Made by a program: the position numbers and the translations under genes. 64,000 bases of DNA from Chiridota heheva (taxonomy: Eukaryota; Echinodermata; Holothuroidea; Apodida; Chiridotidae): NCBI GenBank assembly GCA_020152595.1, contig JAIGNY010000703.1:1743001-1807000 (forward strand). The letters are read 5' to 3'. This document shows, piece after piece, positions 22,297 to 34,574 of this stretch (positions are counted from its first letter, which is position 1; every line of letters begins with the position of its first letter). The notes under the pieces were generated by a model. That model was not told the origin of the DNA and ran no database searches. It saw only the letters and a list, made by a program, of their open reading frames with translations.

Positions 22297-22696
22297 TTGA
22301 GTTTTTGGTTTGGTTTGGTTTGTTGATGTTTAACGGCACCGCAATAGTCAGAGTCAAATATGCCAAGACTGTGTTAAACAAAACTAAGGTGCTTGAGTTA
22401 GGACAGAGAGGAAAGAGAGGAGGGATAGAGGGAAGAAGGGAGAGAAGTTGAATAAGGAAAAGATGTTAAGGTAATAAAAGGAAGATAAGTAAGGTAAGAC
22501 AGAAAAGGGAAGGAAAGGGAGGTTAAGATAAGGTGGAATAAATTGCTTTTGGGGAGAAAGGTGATGAAGTTGGAGGTAGGATTGTTCTTGAAAAGATCGG
22601 CAATGGAGGTGAACGAGGAGAGGTGTAATCTGTCATTCAGGTATATGGACAGGTTAAGAGGATATGCTTGATCAAGAGATCGGTGTTGAGTTTTTG
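22297..22696 (-). mobile_element. 5'-truncated LINE insertion (RNase H LINE type) with 11-bp target duplication
   Basis: The insert 22308-22685 is flanked by TTGAGTTTTTG on both sides (22297-22307, 22686-22696). The empty site is seen in the other copy of repeat X (near 33888). The start ggtttggtttggtttgttga on the plus strand is the CCAAA-rich 3' tail of a minus-strand element. The interior (aacggcaccgcaatagtcag) resembles the 3' UTR of the RNase H LINE at 17.5 kb, but is more diverged. Confidence 0.8.
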
Positions 22697-22915
22697 AGTT
22701 ATATGACTAATTGAAGTTTGATTAATTTTGATTCATGTTAAATTTTGAGTTGTATGAACTGGCTGGCTGGTTTATGTAATATTGATGCGTGATATTTCAA
22801 AATGTAGTGTAAAAATAAAACATTACAATTTATAACCAATTTTGATAAAATAATTTGCTACTTTCATGGTTTTTAATAGATAATAATTCATTTAAAATGT
22901 TGCCTCTATCCATGT
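22697..22915 (+). repeat. Repeat X continuation and unassigned AT-rich sequence
   Basis: gagttatatgactaattgaagtttgat and ttgagttgtatgaa match 33898-33962. After that the sequence differs from the other copy. Confidence 0.6.
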
Positions 22916-23066
22916 TTCTTTGTTTGATGAGGGCTAATTAACAGCACCACAACAGCGAGGGTCAAATTGTGCCTGAGAGGTTAGATCATTCCAGAGGTAG
23001 GAAGAAAAGAAAATAGGAGGAGTCTGAGAGAAGGACGAGGGCTAAGAGCCATGAAGCTGGGATCGA
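22916..23066 (-). mobile_element. RNase H LINE, 3'-end fragment
   Basis: tttgtttgatgagggctaat, agcaccacaacagcgagggt, ggttagatcattccagagg and aagctgggatcgaaag match the 3' ends of the copies at 17518 and 31268. Only about 150 bp is present. It is followed directly by repeat X sequence (gaggaaattcaaaacccc). Confidence 0.8.
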
Positions 23067-23620
23067 AAGAGGAAATTCAAAACCCCTTTTAATTGAAGGA
23101 AGTTGCAACTAGGGACTCAGTGCCCTGTACGATTATATTACGAATCAATTAACCAAAAGCAAACTAGTTAATCCTGATATCTGCAACAGTTGCAATTCAA
23201 ACAATTAAATATGTCCTACTTATCGGCTGACATCGGAAATCAAGTTCAAGGAAGTCGCAACTTGGGGTTACGTCGCATAATTTTAGGCTCAACAATCATT
23301 TAACAATAAGCAAACTTAGTCAATCTGATATCTGCAGCAGACTTGCAGTTCAAAATGTTAAATGCAGCACACTTGCAGTTCAAAAAATTAAACACATCCT
23401 TCTTATCAGCTGACTTCCAAAATAAAAATCAAGGAAGTCGCAATTCGGGGTACCTCGCATAATTTTAGGCTCAGAAATCATTTAACAATAAGTAAAGTAG
23501 TAAATCCTGATATCTATATCAGTTGCATTTTTAAAAGTATTAAGCGTCCTATACTTATGGGCTGACCTTCGAAATCACGTTTAAGGAAGTTGCAGTACCT
23601 TGCATAATTTGGTTAAATCC
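23067..23620 (+). repeat. About 150-180-bp tandem units within repeat X
   Basis: Three and a half units, each with aaggaagttgcaacttgggg, gcataattttaggctcaaca, ttaacaataagcaaac, aatcctgatatctgcagcag and a tcctacttatcggctgac word. In the copy at 34000-34170 only one unit is present, and a partial one is at 24840-24950. Confidence 0.75.
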
Positions 23621-24054
23621 TAGCATAGGATTTGGCAAAATGTGTTTCTTGTAATAAAATTTTTATTGTTTTTTTTTAAATAATTGAAAATTTTAAGATG
23701 TTTCATTGATTTAATAATTTTAGTTTCCATAATTGTAACTGAAAATATTCTTGTTATATTTTTGTGTAAAACTGAAACTTTAGTCCACAAGAATAAGAAA
23801 ATTAATGAAAAAATATTAATCTAAAAAACACATAGTAGAAACTGAATAAGAAAATTAATGAAAGAATATTAATTTGTTTGCAAAAATGATACATAGTATG
23901 CTTAAAATGTTACTTTTTCAATGCAATTTTCAGTTTTCCCACTGTTAAGTAAAAAATTTGTGCAACCAGTATGGCAAATCCATTGCCCGATAGACACTGG
24001 ACATTTGCTTTCCAAATCATAAAAAGTTTACTTCTACAGTATAAATCATCATTT
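23621..24054. other. Non-genic AT-rich sequence
   Basis: It has a short duplicated word (aagaaaattaatgaaa..atattaat, near 23800 and 23850). No exon is visible. Confidence 0.5.
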
Positions 24055-24290
24055 TTATGGAAAATGTGCATGGGAAATCAGCTTAGAAAAACAGATAACT
24101 TTCTTTCAATGTCATTTAAACTCAACATCGCGAAGCGTTTTTGCCGTACTCGCTAGGGCTTTCATTGTGAAAATCTTACATATTATGATACCGCGCCGAA
24201 AAACATTTTAAAGCTACGCCATAGTTCTGATCATATCAGTCCTCTCAAAATGGCCGCCATCTTTTGTAAAGCTCACAGAATTTCAGCTCA
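24055..24290 (+). repeat. CpG-containing repeat with YY1-like palindrome, copy 1
   Basis: It contains atcgcgaagcgtttttgccg and aaaatggccgccatctt, the latter a palindromic YY1-type word. A diverged relative at 45030-45250 keeps the order gtcatttaa, cgcgaNNc, ttgccgt, caagatggccgc. It may be a repeat with promoter-like sequence, or a conserved regulatory module. Not transcribed as far as the sequence can show. Confidence 0.4.
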
Positions 24291-24929
24291 GCTTAAAACC
24301 TTTTTCTATTTGTTTATTTTGCAATATTTTTTTTCTTTCTAGGAAAATTTGTTTGACTCATCAGGTAATATTTACATGTAAATGTTCTGATTATGAACAA
24401 TACAAGTATTTTGACCTTCTAATTTTTGGTCGATTTAACAGCTTGTAAAACAGGCCTTGTGTGATTTAAAGACTTTCACTATGGCCTATTGTTAGTTTCA
24501 ACTTTTGACTATTTACTGATGCAGAATCGTGGTGCATTTCACAAATTACTTACATTTCGGTGAATCAAAGTGCAAAATATCCCCATTCATAGGTGATTAC
24601 TGCGCTTTTGTGATTCTTATTTTATTTTATCTAATTTGAAGGCTGAAAACTTCAATCAGTGAGTTAGGGATTTTTTTGTAGCTATTGCAATTTTGCAAAG
24701 GGAAATGAATCGCTAAACGATGTTATGCACAAATATTGCATCGCAAACTGTGATGCGAACCCGAACAAATTGCTCCCTAAACTTACATTAAACTCTATAT
24801 AACACCTTACTGCTATTCTTAATGACAGTAGGATTTTGTCCCATAATTTTAGGTTCTATGATGTACTAATAATAAGCAAAGTATTAAATCCTGATTTCTG
24901 CAGCTGTTGCATTTCAAAAAAGTTAACCC
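24291..24929. other. Non-genic sequence
   Basis: It ends in a partial unit of repeat X (24840-24929). No gene is seen. Confidence 0.5.
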
Positions 24930-25770
24930 CTCCTACTTATCGGAAATCTCCTTCAAAGATGAAGACACCATCAGACAATTGACCTGAAAAGTTTTCTAAC
25001 AGAAATATTTTGGTTAAGTACTTAAGTAACTGATCCTTTGTTATTCTTTACAGTAAAAGAAGATTATATTACAGTATAGGAAATTAAATTAAAGGAGATG
25101 TACACCCTGGATATATAGTGCATCCATCCATCTGATATACAAGAACAAGCTCAAATGAAACCAATCTGTGAATAAGTCTCCAAGATATGAAGATTCAAGT
25201 TTTACCAGTGGGTTGGCAGGTTTAGCATTAAGGATAAGTTTAGTGTTCCAGCATATCTCTCTTGTATGGTACAGAATGACACTAGGAACAAAATGACATA
25301 TGCGGGAGCCATATTTTTTTTTTTTTTTTTTTTTGAGGGGGAGGATTTTTTTGGGGGGCGTGGGTGGGAAAAAATTGCACAAATATTTCAATATTACTGA
25401 CACCACCCAAAAGTACCTTTGCCAGAGTTTTGCTTATAAGTCTCCTGAAACAGGGTTGGAAAAATACTGTGACAAAAAAGTCACTCACCAGTCATTTATA
25501 CAACTTGGCAAATAAATCTGATAAAACCAGCATTTACACCAGCCAAGTATTTATAACTCCTGGCCAACCCTTTCAACTGAAATTTGACAATTTTTGCGCA
25601 ACTAGTATGCCTCTGTATTGCCCTTTTCCTGGGCCTACCTTCATGACCGTATGTACATACAAACATAGCAAGAGATCTCACATGCAAGATAAAACAAAGA
25701 AGGTACTAGAAATTGGTTTAAAAACAAACAAAATCAACATGCACAAACTTACTTTGAATTTTTAAACATA
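24930..25770 (+). repeat. Repeat X, right segment of copy A
   Basis: It matches 34150-34510 and then 32580-33160: tcggaaatctccttcaaaga, ggaaattaaattaaaggaga, catccatccatctgatatac, cctttgccagagttttgctt and gtactagaaattgg. A poly-T run and G-rich patch (25313-25366) lie inside. Short ORFs on both strands are frame shadows. Confidence 0.85.
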
Positions 25771-26649
25771 AATTTCAGGCCTACTGGTAGAAACAAGTAC
25801 GGCAAAAGTTTGCACTCAGTACCTGTCACTGCACCACCGATACTGTGGCCATACATACATACATAGGAGTCTAAAACTTTCCATTTCCGTCAAGCAAAGC
25901 GTTACCTAGAAGGATATAGCATTCCCACCCATATTGAAACTAACACATTTATTGCAAACTACATGTGAGCCAATCAGATTTATCTGGGCAACTGGGTCAT
26001 GCAGTAACTTGCTAATGTTGCACAATTTCCCCAGGTACGTCTGTTGCCCTCATGCCATGCCAGGATATAAACAGTGTATTGACAACACACATACTAGGTA
26101 GTGTTTTGGACAATTAAAGTTGACGGCTAACAGCGACAATTAGAGTTAATGGCTAATGGCAAAATATTGATTTAGTTTGGATTTCAAAGGAAATACCACT
26201 TGTTTTATTTGTGTGAAGGCATTTTTAGTAGAGAAAAAATACAAGACAGTATTGTATGTTATCCTAAACTATGTACTGTACTCGACCTATCCCCAATGTT
26301 TTTTGACTTATAACATAATTTATTTGATTAATTTGAAAACTTAAATAAGTGTTGTTACATTTTTTGTTTATTTTACATCTGACACTCACAATTGTTTTGT
26401 AGTGGTTATTGTGGGGCTAGTATAGAACCAGTTCACACACTGTACAGTTCAAAAGCACACTCTACGCAGTCCTGGGGCATAGGCGCTTAGGAAGAACTTC
26501 AGGCCTAAAAAGCGGTGCAATTCTATTTTCGAAAGCGCCCCGGCTGCTTATTACGTAGAATGGTAAAAAAAAATTCTGAATATCTAACAAGATTTTCATC
26601 TGCCATCTGGTCATTGTCTGGACACTGTCATCACAGAACTGGCTTTAAA
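25771..26649. other. Non-genic sequence
   Basis: A catacatacatac tract lies near 25850. The upstream border of the following LINE is uncertain and may lie as early as 26510. Confidence 0.45.
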
Positions 26650-29280
26650 ACAGGAATGAATGTGGCAACGTTAGTTACCCCTTCATATATCTCCGATCAT
26701 CATTTCATCAATATGTTGATTAATATTAACAAGCTTGAAAGGATTAGACTGACAGTAATTTCCCATAATTTATGAGCAATTGACATTGATTCTTTTGGGC
26801 AAGACTTTTTTTAATTGGATGGAAATGTACCAGAGACTGTTATGGGTGTACTTGATCAATACAATTCTGTCCCATTTTCTGTTCTGGACAAACATGCCCC
26901 ACTGGCTACAAAAGTGGTAACTGCATGTACACCCTGATACTGCCTGGTATAATCCAGAAATAAGGAAAGCAAAAGTTCTACGAAGAAGATTGGAATGCAA
27001 ACCAAATAAATCCGGTACTGTTACCGATCGTCAAGCGGTCAAAAATCAGACAAAATATGTGAACAGTCTCTGTAACAATGCTAAAACGGAATACTATAAG
27101 AAAAGCATCATCAAGTCAAAATCGGACAAGAAGAAATTGTTCAATACAGCAAAATCTCTTCTTGTTGGAAAAGCGGAACCTATCTATCCATCCGACACTA
27201 AACCTGAAACTCTATCTACCAGTTTTGCTGAATTTTTCAAGGACAAAATCACGAAAATACAAGTTAGTATTAAAAAGGATTAAGCGAAAAAAACCATGAA
27301 GGATTTCAAGTTGAACCAGCTTGCAGTGATACCGCTAGATTCCACGGCGTTTGCAACTGCTTTGGAAGAAGAGATACAGAAACTTGTTACCAATTCATCT
27401 ACAGCATATTGCAAGAGTGATCCACTTTCTACTAAAATGATCAAGTTATGCAGTTTTGAGTTAGTTTCAGCTATAACTAAAATTAAAGGAAGCCATTGTT
27501 AAACCATTGTTTCAAAAATCATGTTTAAATCAAGATGTATACAAAAATTATCGCCCAGTGTCCAATTTAAGCTTCATATCTAAACTCTGCGAAAAAGTGG
27601 TGGCTTCACAACTTAACAAATACATCTCAGATCATAATCTGGCTGAAGGGTTTCAGTCAGCTTACTGCCCCTTAACAAATACATCTCAGATCATAATCTA
27701 GCTGAAGGGTTTCATCAGCTTACTGTCACTTCCATTCTATAGAAACTGCTCTTCTTAGGGTGCATAATGACATCTTAGTGGCTATGAACAAGAAGAAAAT
27801 GATGGCCCTCGCCTTATTGGACCTCAGCGCTGCATTCGATACTTTGGATCATAGTATTCTTTTGAACCGCCTGTCGACTCGTTTTGGGATCAAGAACAGT
27901 GCATTTCTCTGGCTAAAATCCTACGTAGAGAACAGATCTCAACGTGTCACATTTAATGGTCTCAACTCGGAAGCATTTATTTTGGACATCGGTGTTCCAC
28001 AGAGTCCGTATTAGATCCTCTGTTGTTTACCTTGTACACTTCACCTCTTGCTGACATCATAAAGCGCTGTTCCATTGGATATCATTTCTATGCTGATGAC
28101 ACTCAACTTTACATTTCTTTTGATAATTCAGATATTGCTAATCAAGTTAATTGTCTGGAAAACTGTTTGAAAAGACATCAAGAAGTGGATGCTTACTAAC
28201 TTTCTAAAACTTGATGATGATAAAACCAAATTCATTTTGACTGGCAGTAAACTTTCCCTGACACAAATGCCATCTTCATCGTTAAATGTTAATGGAGTAA
28301 CAGTAAAAAACTCATCAAAAGTGAAAAACCTTGGCACTGTTTTTGATTCAGAAATGTCCATGCATGATTTCATTTCTGCAAAATGTCAAAGTGCTATGTA
28401 TAATTTGCATTCTATTGCTCAAATCTGTCACTTTTTAGATATTTATACAAATAAGACTCTCATACAGGCTCTTGTAATTTCTAGGATTGATTATGCTAAG
28501 TCTTTTATTGGTGTGTATAAGTCGTTAATTCATCATCTACAGGTTGTTCAGAATGCTGCTGCCAGATTAATCATGAGATCTAAGCTAAGAGACCATAATA
28601 AACCTATTCTTTTTACACTTCACTGGTTGCCCATAGAATATTGTGCGCATTTTAAAGTTTTAGTTTTTTGTTTTAATTGTTTACAAGGCACCGCTCCAAA
28701 GTATTTAATTGAACTCATTTAACCATACAAACTAGTACGCTCTCTTAGATCCTCCAATCAAAATCTTCTCCAAGTTTTTGAAGTTTTTGCCCCAAGGAAT
28801 GGAATACCCTCCCTTTATGTATAAGAAATGCTCCATCACTTAGTTCTTTTAAACATGATTTGAAAACACATTTTTTTAAACAGTATTTCAGAAACTTATT
28901 TTAACTTCTTTAAATATTATTAATTTTTTTTCACCCAGCTTTCACCTTTTAATGCATTTTAATTGTTTGATAACTTTTTTATTTCTCTTAGTGTTTTGTG
29001 TTTAAGATTGGTAGTTTTTACCGCTTTTTTATTACCTGTTTTATCTTATTCATGTATCTGAACTGAAAGTTTAAAACTTAATCATTTCTTTTATTCGTAT
29101 ACTGCTGATATTTTAGCTTTCACCTATCATGGGGTTTTAGGTGTTAGAATCATTTATATTTTGTTTCTTTTATGTATTGATAAGTAATTAACTTTTCATT
29201 TGTTCATGCTCTTGTAAAGCACTTAAAGCTTTCTTTTAGAATAAGTGCTATATCAACATAATTTAATATTAATAATGATA
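26650..29280 (+). pseudogene. L2/CR1-like LINE pseudogene: endonuclease end, reverse transcriptase and 3' UTR
   Basis: Order of remnants: the end of an apurinic endonuclease domain (YISDHHFI, SDH at 26692-26700); a linker (26990-27283) with KSEYY-type and FAEFFKDKITKIQ motifs; reverse transcriptase with NYRPVSNLSFISKLCEKVV (27546-27602), LLDLSAAFDTLDHSILL (from about 27814), a broken GVPQ box with a stop at 28012-28014, and an intact YADDTQLY (28089-28112); then thumb and C-terminal LHWLPIEYCAHFK (to 28722). The 3' UTR ends in cttgtaaagcacttaaagc and ataagtgctatatcaaca. Several frameshifts and stops make it inactive. Confidence 0.9.
27612..27727 (+). repeat. 59-bp tandem duplication inside the LINE
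   Basis: cttaacaaatacatctcaga followed by tcataatctNgctgaagggt starts at 27612 and again at 27671. The copies differ at a few positions. This breaks the reverse transcriptase frame just after the N-terminal motif. Confidence 0.95.
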
Positions 29281-29789
29281 ATGGCAGTAATGAAGTGTGG
29301 TGAGTACCACAGTATATAATATAATATTTCTACTCATCACAAATTTATTTTACTCGCCTGTGGAGAGCAGGCGAGTGATTTATCTAACCCTGCCCTCAAA
29401 ATATATAATTTTGTATTCTTTTCTTTTGAGGAGGAAATTTGTCCCATCTGAAATTCCCCCATCCCATATGCCTATGCAGGGTCATAATTCTACTTTAAAA
29501 AGTGTGTGTGGGAGGAAGAGAAGGGGGGGGGGGGGGTGGCCATGTGCTTCTTCCACAAAGTAGGGTGATAGTGTTTTTCCCAACATTATGTATTTTTTTA
29601 AGTTTATTAATTCTATGTCAAGAAAATATTTAAGTATATCATTCTATGAGATAAGTGTAGACATGCCTGGAATACAGTGAAATCACACTCATCATAATAT
29701 AAAAACGGTTATGATTAATATTTCATGTTGTTTTTAATTGGAAATAAACAAAGCATTTTAATACTTGTCCATACACCTTTAGCCCTTAA
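29281..29789. other. Non-genic sequence with a G-run
   Basis: A run of about 15 Gs lies at 29523-29538. No exons are visible. Confidence 0.55.
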
Positions 29790-30820
29790 ACGCCGGATTG
29801 ACTTGATTTTTGTCAATTTGGAAGTGCAATTTTCAATAAATAATTTCTGAACCATACCAAACTGATATGGAGGTATTTGTATATCAATTGAAAAACTCCT
29901 TTGATTCTTTCATATTCAACCATTTTTGATGGGGGTCATATTGAGATTTTCAGAGTAAAATAGAACCAAACATGAGTAGTTTCATATTTTCACCCAAATT
30001 TCTTAAAAATTGATAAATATTCAAAATTAATTTAAAAAAAAGTTTTAACTTTATTTTTGGTGAAAGTCATTCAGAAGTATCAAATACTGTAATTCCAATC
30101 AAATTTCGCCAAACCTATCTCAAATTTGAAATTTTTGGGCATTTTACACTGTTATTTACTAGTTTGGTCATTTTGAAGCAACATTTTCTAAAACAATCTA
30201 GCTTGAATAGAAAATCAAAACAAAATATTTTTTCCGCCAACTTATAGACCTAAAATCCAGCTTTCAAATGCGCTACTATGTTGATGCATAGCCCCTCACA
30301 AAAATAAAAATACCATTGCAACTTTCTGAAGATACGCAACTTTGTGAAGATTTTGGTTGACGGAAAGACTTTTAAATCAGTACGATTTTACGCCTGAAAT
30401 TCTTTTCAGGCCTGTTGACTAGTACATGTAAATCCGCTATACCTGTTGCGCGAAATCATGACCATACACAGCATTTAATACATTTATACAGTAAATAACA
30501 GAGTATATTATATCAACAATCATGGGTTAGAATAAATATACTTTTTAGAATGAAAAGTTTATGGGTTATGAAACTTATTTTCTAAGAAAATAAGTCAAAG
30601 TTGGGATGATATTGCATTTTCCAAAACATAAAATCATTCTCATATCTATTTCATTCCCTATTTTGAGGTAATTTGGATATTAATTAGTATGCAAAATATA
30701 ATAAACAACCTTATAAATATCATACAACTGATTTTCAACATTTTCAAGAGCCCACAAAGAAGTCAAGAAAACTTCATTTTCAAGAGCCCACAAAGAAGTC
30801 AAGAAAACTTCATTTTCAGG
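29790..30820 (+). repeat. Repeat Y, copy 1
   Basis: Shared landmarks with 34575-35590 and 61185-62410: ctcctttgattctttcatat, gatgggggtcatattgagat, ggcattttacactgtta, ctactatgttgatgcatagc, caggcctgttgactagta, tgaccatacacagcattt, agtcaaagttgggatgatat and ttcaagagcccacaaa. A 34-bp tandem duplication (ttcaagagcccacaaagaag) lies at 30749-30818. No protein is encoded in the shared part. Confidence 0.9.
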
Positions 30821-31267
30821 TTAAGCCTAGCTGTCTTTAGTATAAATACATTGCTTTAAAGCTAAAACTGTTCATGGATTGCCATTAAGCCAACTCTTAA
30901 AATATTTTTCAGTGTTTTACATTAAACATTAACAGCTATTTTATAGTTCTTTTCAAAAAGATCTTCAAGGACAAATATTAAAGCATTTGACACATTGAAA
31001 GATGAACAGCACTTAAATCAGAGAACCTTTAATCATTATTGCACATTTCATCAGGCTGACAATAGGTTAATTCAGTGTATACAATCATATCAGTAACTTA
31101 AATTTAACTTGTTAATAGAAAACTGAGGTTAACGGCTTACAACTATTGAAACAAATATGTTGTACTTGAATAATTTACACTGCATGTAAAATAACAGTTC
31201 ATTTATACAAGGAGTTGCCATTAAAAAATGGCAACTTCCTAATTTATACCATTATAATATACTAAAG
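30821..31267. other. Non-genic AT-rich sequence
   Basis: No repeats or exons are visible. Confidence 0.5.
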
Positions 31268-31995
31268 TTTGTTTGATGAAGGCCTAATGGCACCACGACA
31301 GTGAGGGTCAAATCGTGCCCGAAAGGTTAGATCATTCCAGAGGTAGGGGAAAAAAAATAATAGGACTTTGAGAGAAGCACTGGGAGTAATAGCCAGGAAG
31401 CTGTGATCGAGAGAAAAAGTGCAGGGGAGCTAAAAAAGGCAAAAGTAGGTAGAGGAGGGTGAGAGAGGGAACGCAATATGGTTCTAGAGAGAGGATATCA
31501 TTTTATCAGGAGGGTTTTTCTGGAAGAGCTCGGCTATGGAGTTGTGGGGAGCGAGGGAAGCTCTGGGGAGGTTGTACAGGGGGGCAGGCAAGGAGGATGT
31601 GGTGGACTGTGAGGCGGCAATGGTAATTGTTGCAGAGGGGTGGGGTAGCCATTAAGGAGGTGGGAGTGAGTGAAGTGGGTGTGATCTATGCTAAGGCGGA
31701 TTATGTTGGACGTTGTCGATATGAGAGAGATTGTGGATGGTGGGTTTGGTCGGAATGGTGGGCTGGATGTCATGGAAGTTTGTTGTCAATTTGTGAGTCT
31801 CATGAGGTTTTGCCAGCAGTCATGAACAAGGGAAGCAAAAAGTGGTTTGATGTCAGAAAAGGTTTTGGGAAAGGGGAAAGGGGGAGGTGGAGAGCAAGTT
31901 TAGTGGCTGAATCAGCTCTGTCATTGCCAGGGATGCCAACAGCAGGGTATCCAGAAGGAAAGACTTTTTCAGGATGGAGCTAGGGGAGCAAAAGG
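31268..31995 (-). pseudogene. 3' part of an RNase H-bearing LINE, copy 2
   Basis: On the minus strand, GIPGNDRADSATK (about 31900-31950) is the RNase H end motif. It keeps the PGN residues that copy 1 has lost, but the WIPSH part is shifted out of frame. Further on, RLSIDHTHFTHSHLLNG is the tail motif typical of these LINEs. The 3' end lies at 31268 with a caaacaaac-type tail. The element is broken by frameshifts and lacks the 5' domains. Confidence 0.75.
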
Positions 31996-32569
31996 AATTT
32001 ACAGAGGTGGGACAAGATTGATGAAAAAAATAAGTGTAACTTTGTTCCCATATGGCTCCAAACTTTTCCTATCAAGATGCCAATTGAATGTCAAAGTTCA
32101 GAATGATTTTTGATAAGCTTTGATACTGATACTTTTTGTTTTTATTATCAATATCATTATGATATCAACCTGCGCCTAGATGTTTCACAATTAATTTTCT
32201 TTTCATTAGTAAGTCTATCAAATCTGCTTAATATTGTAGTTTATAACTTTAAAAAAAAAAATTCAATAAAACAACCCCAATGCAAATCAGCTCTTAAGCT
32301 TAGCCTAAACATAATGCCCAAACATAGTACATGTTGAATTTTTATTTCATTTACAATTTCATAAGTATTTTTATAGCCCATTACATTTTTTATTTCTGCA
32401 TTATTTGTTAAACAGTAAAATTTAGGATGGTTAATCTTTATTCCATATTAGATGCTAGACCTTACTATATCAAATAATTAGGACCTGACTCATATCTGAA
32501 ATAGATAGGGATGTCACTGACATGCTCATTATCACTACTATACTTCTTATTAATTGGGGTGCCATGAAA
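31996..32569. other. Non-genic AT-rich sequence
   Basis: No repeats or exons are visible. Confidence 0.5.
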
Positions 32570-34510
32570 TAAGTTTGCAAATCAATTTGCGAATAAGTCT
32601 CCAAGATATGAAGATTAGAGTTTTACCAGTGGGATGGCAGGTTAGCATTAAGGATAAGTTCAGTGTTCAAGCATATCACTATTGTATGGTAGAGAATGAT
32701 ACTAGGAAACAAAATGACATATAAGGAGCCAGATCTTTTTCTTTTTTTTGGAGGGGGGAAGGGGAATACAACATTGTTCAAATATATTAATGGTACTGAC
32801 ACCACCCAAAAGTACCTTTGCCAGAGTTTTGCTTATAAGTGTCCCTGAAACAAGGTTGGAAAAGTACTGTTAAAAAAAATCACTCACCAGTCATTTATAC
32901 AACTTGGCGCATAAATCTGATGAAACCAATATTTCCACTCGCCAAGTATTTTCAACTCCTCGCCAACCCTTTCATCTAAAATTTGACAATTTTTGAGCAA
33001 CCATTGCCACTGTATTGCTTTTTTCCTGGGCCTAACTTCATGACCGTACGTACGTACAAACATAACAAGAAATCTCACATGCAAGATAAAACAAAGAAGG
33101 TACTAGAAATTGGTTTTAAAACAAACAAAATCAACATGCACAAACGTACTTTTATTGAAATAATAAATTTCAATATTCCATCAGTCACTGCCTCTTTTTC
33201 CAATCTGAAAGTGTTTATTACGTGTTGCATGTTCTCATTAAAAAATGCTCATCTAAATAAGATGAACTTTCTGTGATCTTTCACAAGAGTTAAATCCCCA
33301 AATAACACCCCTCACATGTGCTGTACCTCAGTTTTGCTATAAACATTTGAAACAAGCTAGTGTCTCTTTATCGTTTCTCCAAGAAGAAAATATTTGAAAC
33401 TCCAGAAGTATCTTGAGATATCATCCTTGGAAGACTTTCAACAAGCGCAACCTCATGAAACACCTCTTTTCGCTAAATCAACATGCACTGAACATTATTT
33501 CTACCTTCTTCGTACATTCCAATCTTCATTAAGCCGTCAAGAAACTTGATGTTTGTTGAGGAAAATGCAATTGAGAGGTACTTAAAAGTGCCGAAAGATT
33601 TGTAGAAAATGTAGGAGTTGATTCTGAAGGTTTTATGCAATTTGTGAGGTAAAATTGCTTGGAATGACAAAAAATTGAACCAGATGAATTTCAGTGGAAT
33701 TTTTAGTTACAAATTATTGAAATGGGACAAAAAGCATCAATTTCTACTGACAAGGATTCATAGTGCTAATATTGTTTCAATTTCACCAACTCATCACAGC
33801 TTTAAAAACATAATATTTAATTTTATTATATTGGTTAAAAGAGTTTAAAAATCTGAGCAGATCATGTTTGAATTTTGAAAATAGCATTTTGAGTTTTTGA
33901 GTTATATGACTAATTAAAGTTTGATCAATTTTTGACTCATGTTAAATTTTGAGTTGTATGAATAGCCATACAAAAATATATAGCCATCAAAAGAGGAAGT
34001 TCAAAAACCCTTTTAATCGAAGGAACTTGCAACTTGGGACACAGAACCCTGTACGATTATATGCTCAACAATCAATTAACCAAAAGCAAACTAGTAAATC
34101 CTGATATCTGCAGCAGTTGCAATTCAAACAGTTAAACATGTCCTACTTATCGGAAATCTCCTTCAAAGATGAAGACACCATCAGACAAATTGACCTAAAA
34201 TGTTTTCTACGACGGAAATATTTTGGTTAAGTACTTAAGTTACTAATCCTTTGTTATTCTTTACAGTAAAAGAAGATTATATTACAGTATAGGAAATTAA
34301 ATTAAAGGAGATGTACACCCTGGATATATAGTGCATCCATCCATCTGATATACAAGAACAAGCTAAAATGAAACCAATCTGTGAATAAGTCTCCAAGATA
34401 TGAAGATTAACATTGGGTTGGCAGGTTGGCCTTAAGGATAAGTTCAGTGTTCCAGCATATCTCTCTTGTATGGTAGAGGATGATACTAAGGAACAAAATG
34501 ACATATGCCG
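32570..34510 (+). repeat. Repeat X, copy B (largely uninterrupted)
   Basis: This copy lacks the hairpin MITE and the LINE inserts present in copy A, so it supplies their empty sites. The word aataagtctccaagatatgaag occurs at about 32592 and again at 34385, so the unit is about 1.8 kb and begins a second time. The sequence is non-coding. It runs directly into repeat Y copy 2. Confidence 0.85.
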
Positions 34511-34574
34511 GGGAGCCAGGATGTGTTTTTTTATATTTATTTATTTATTATTATTTTTTTGGGGAGGGGAGGGG
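34511..34574. repeat. ATTT/ATT-rich low-complexity tract
   Basis: tatttatttatttattatta followed by a G-rich patch, between repeats X and Y. Confidence 0.8.
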
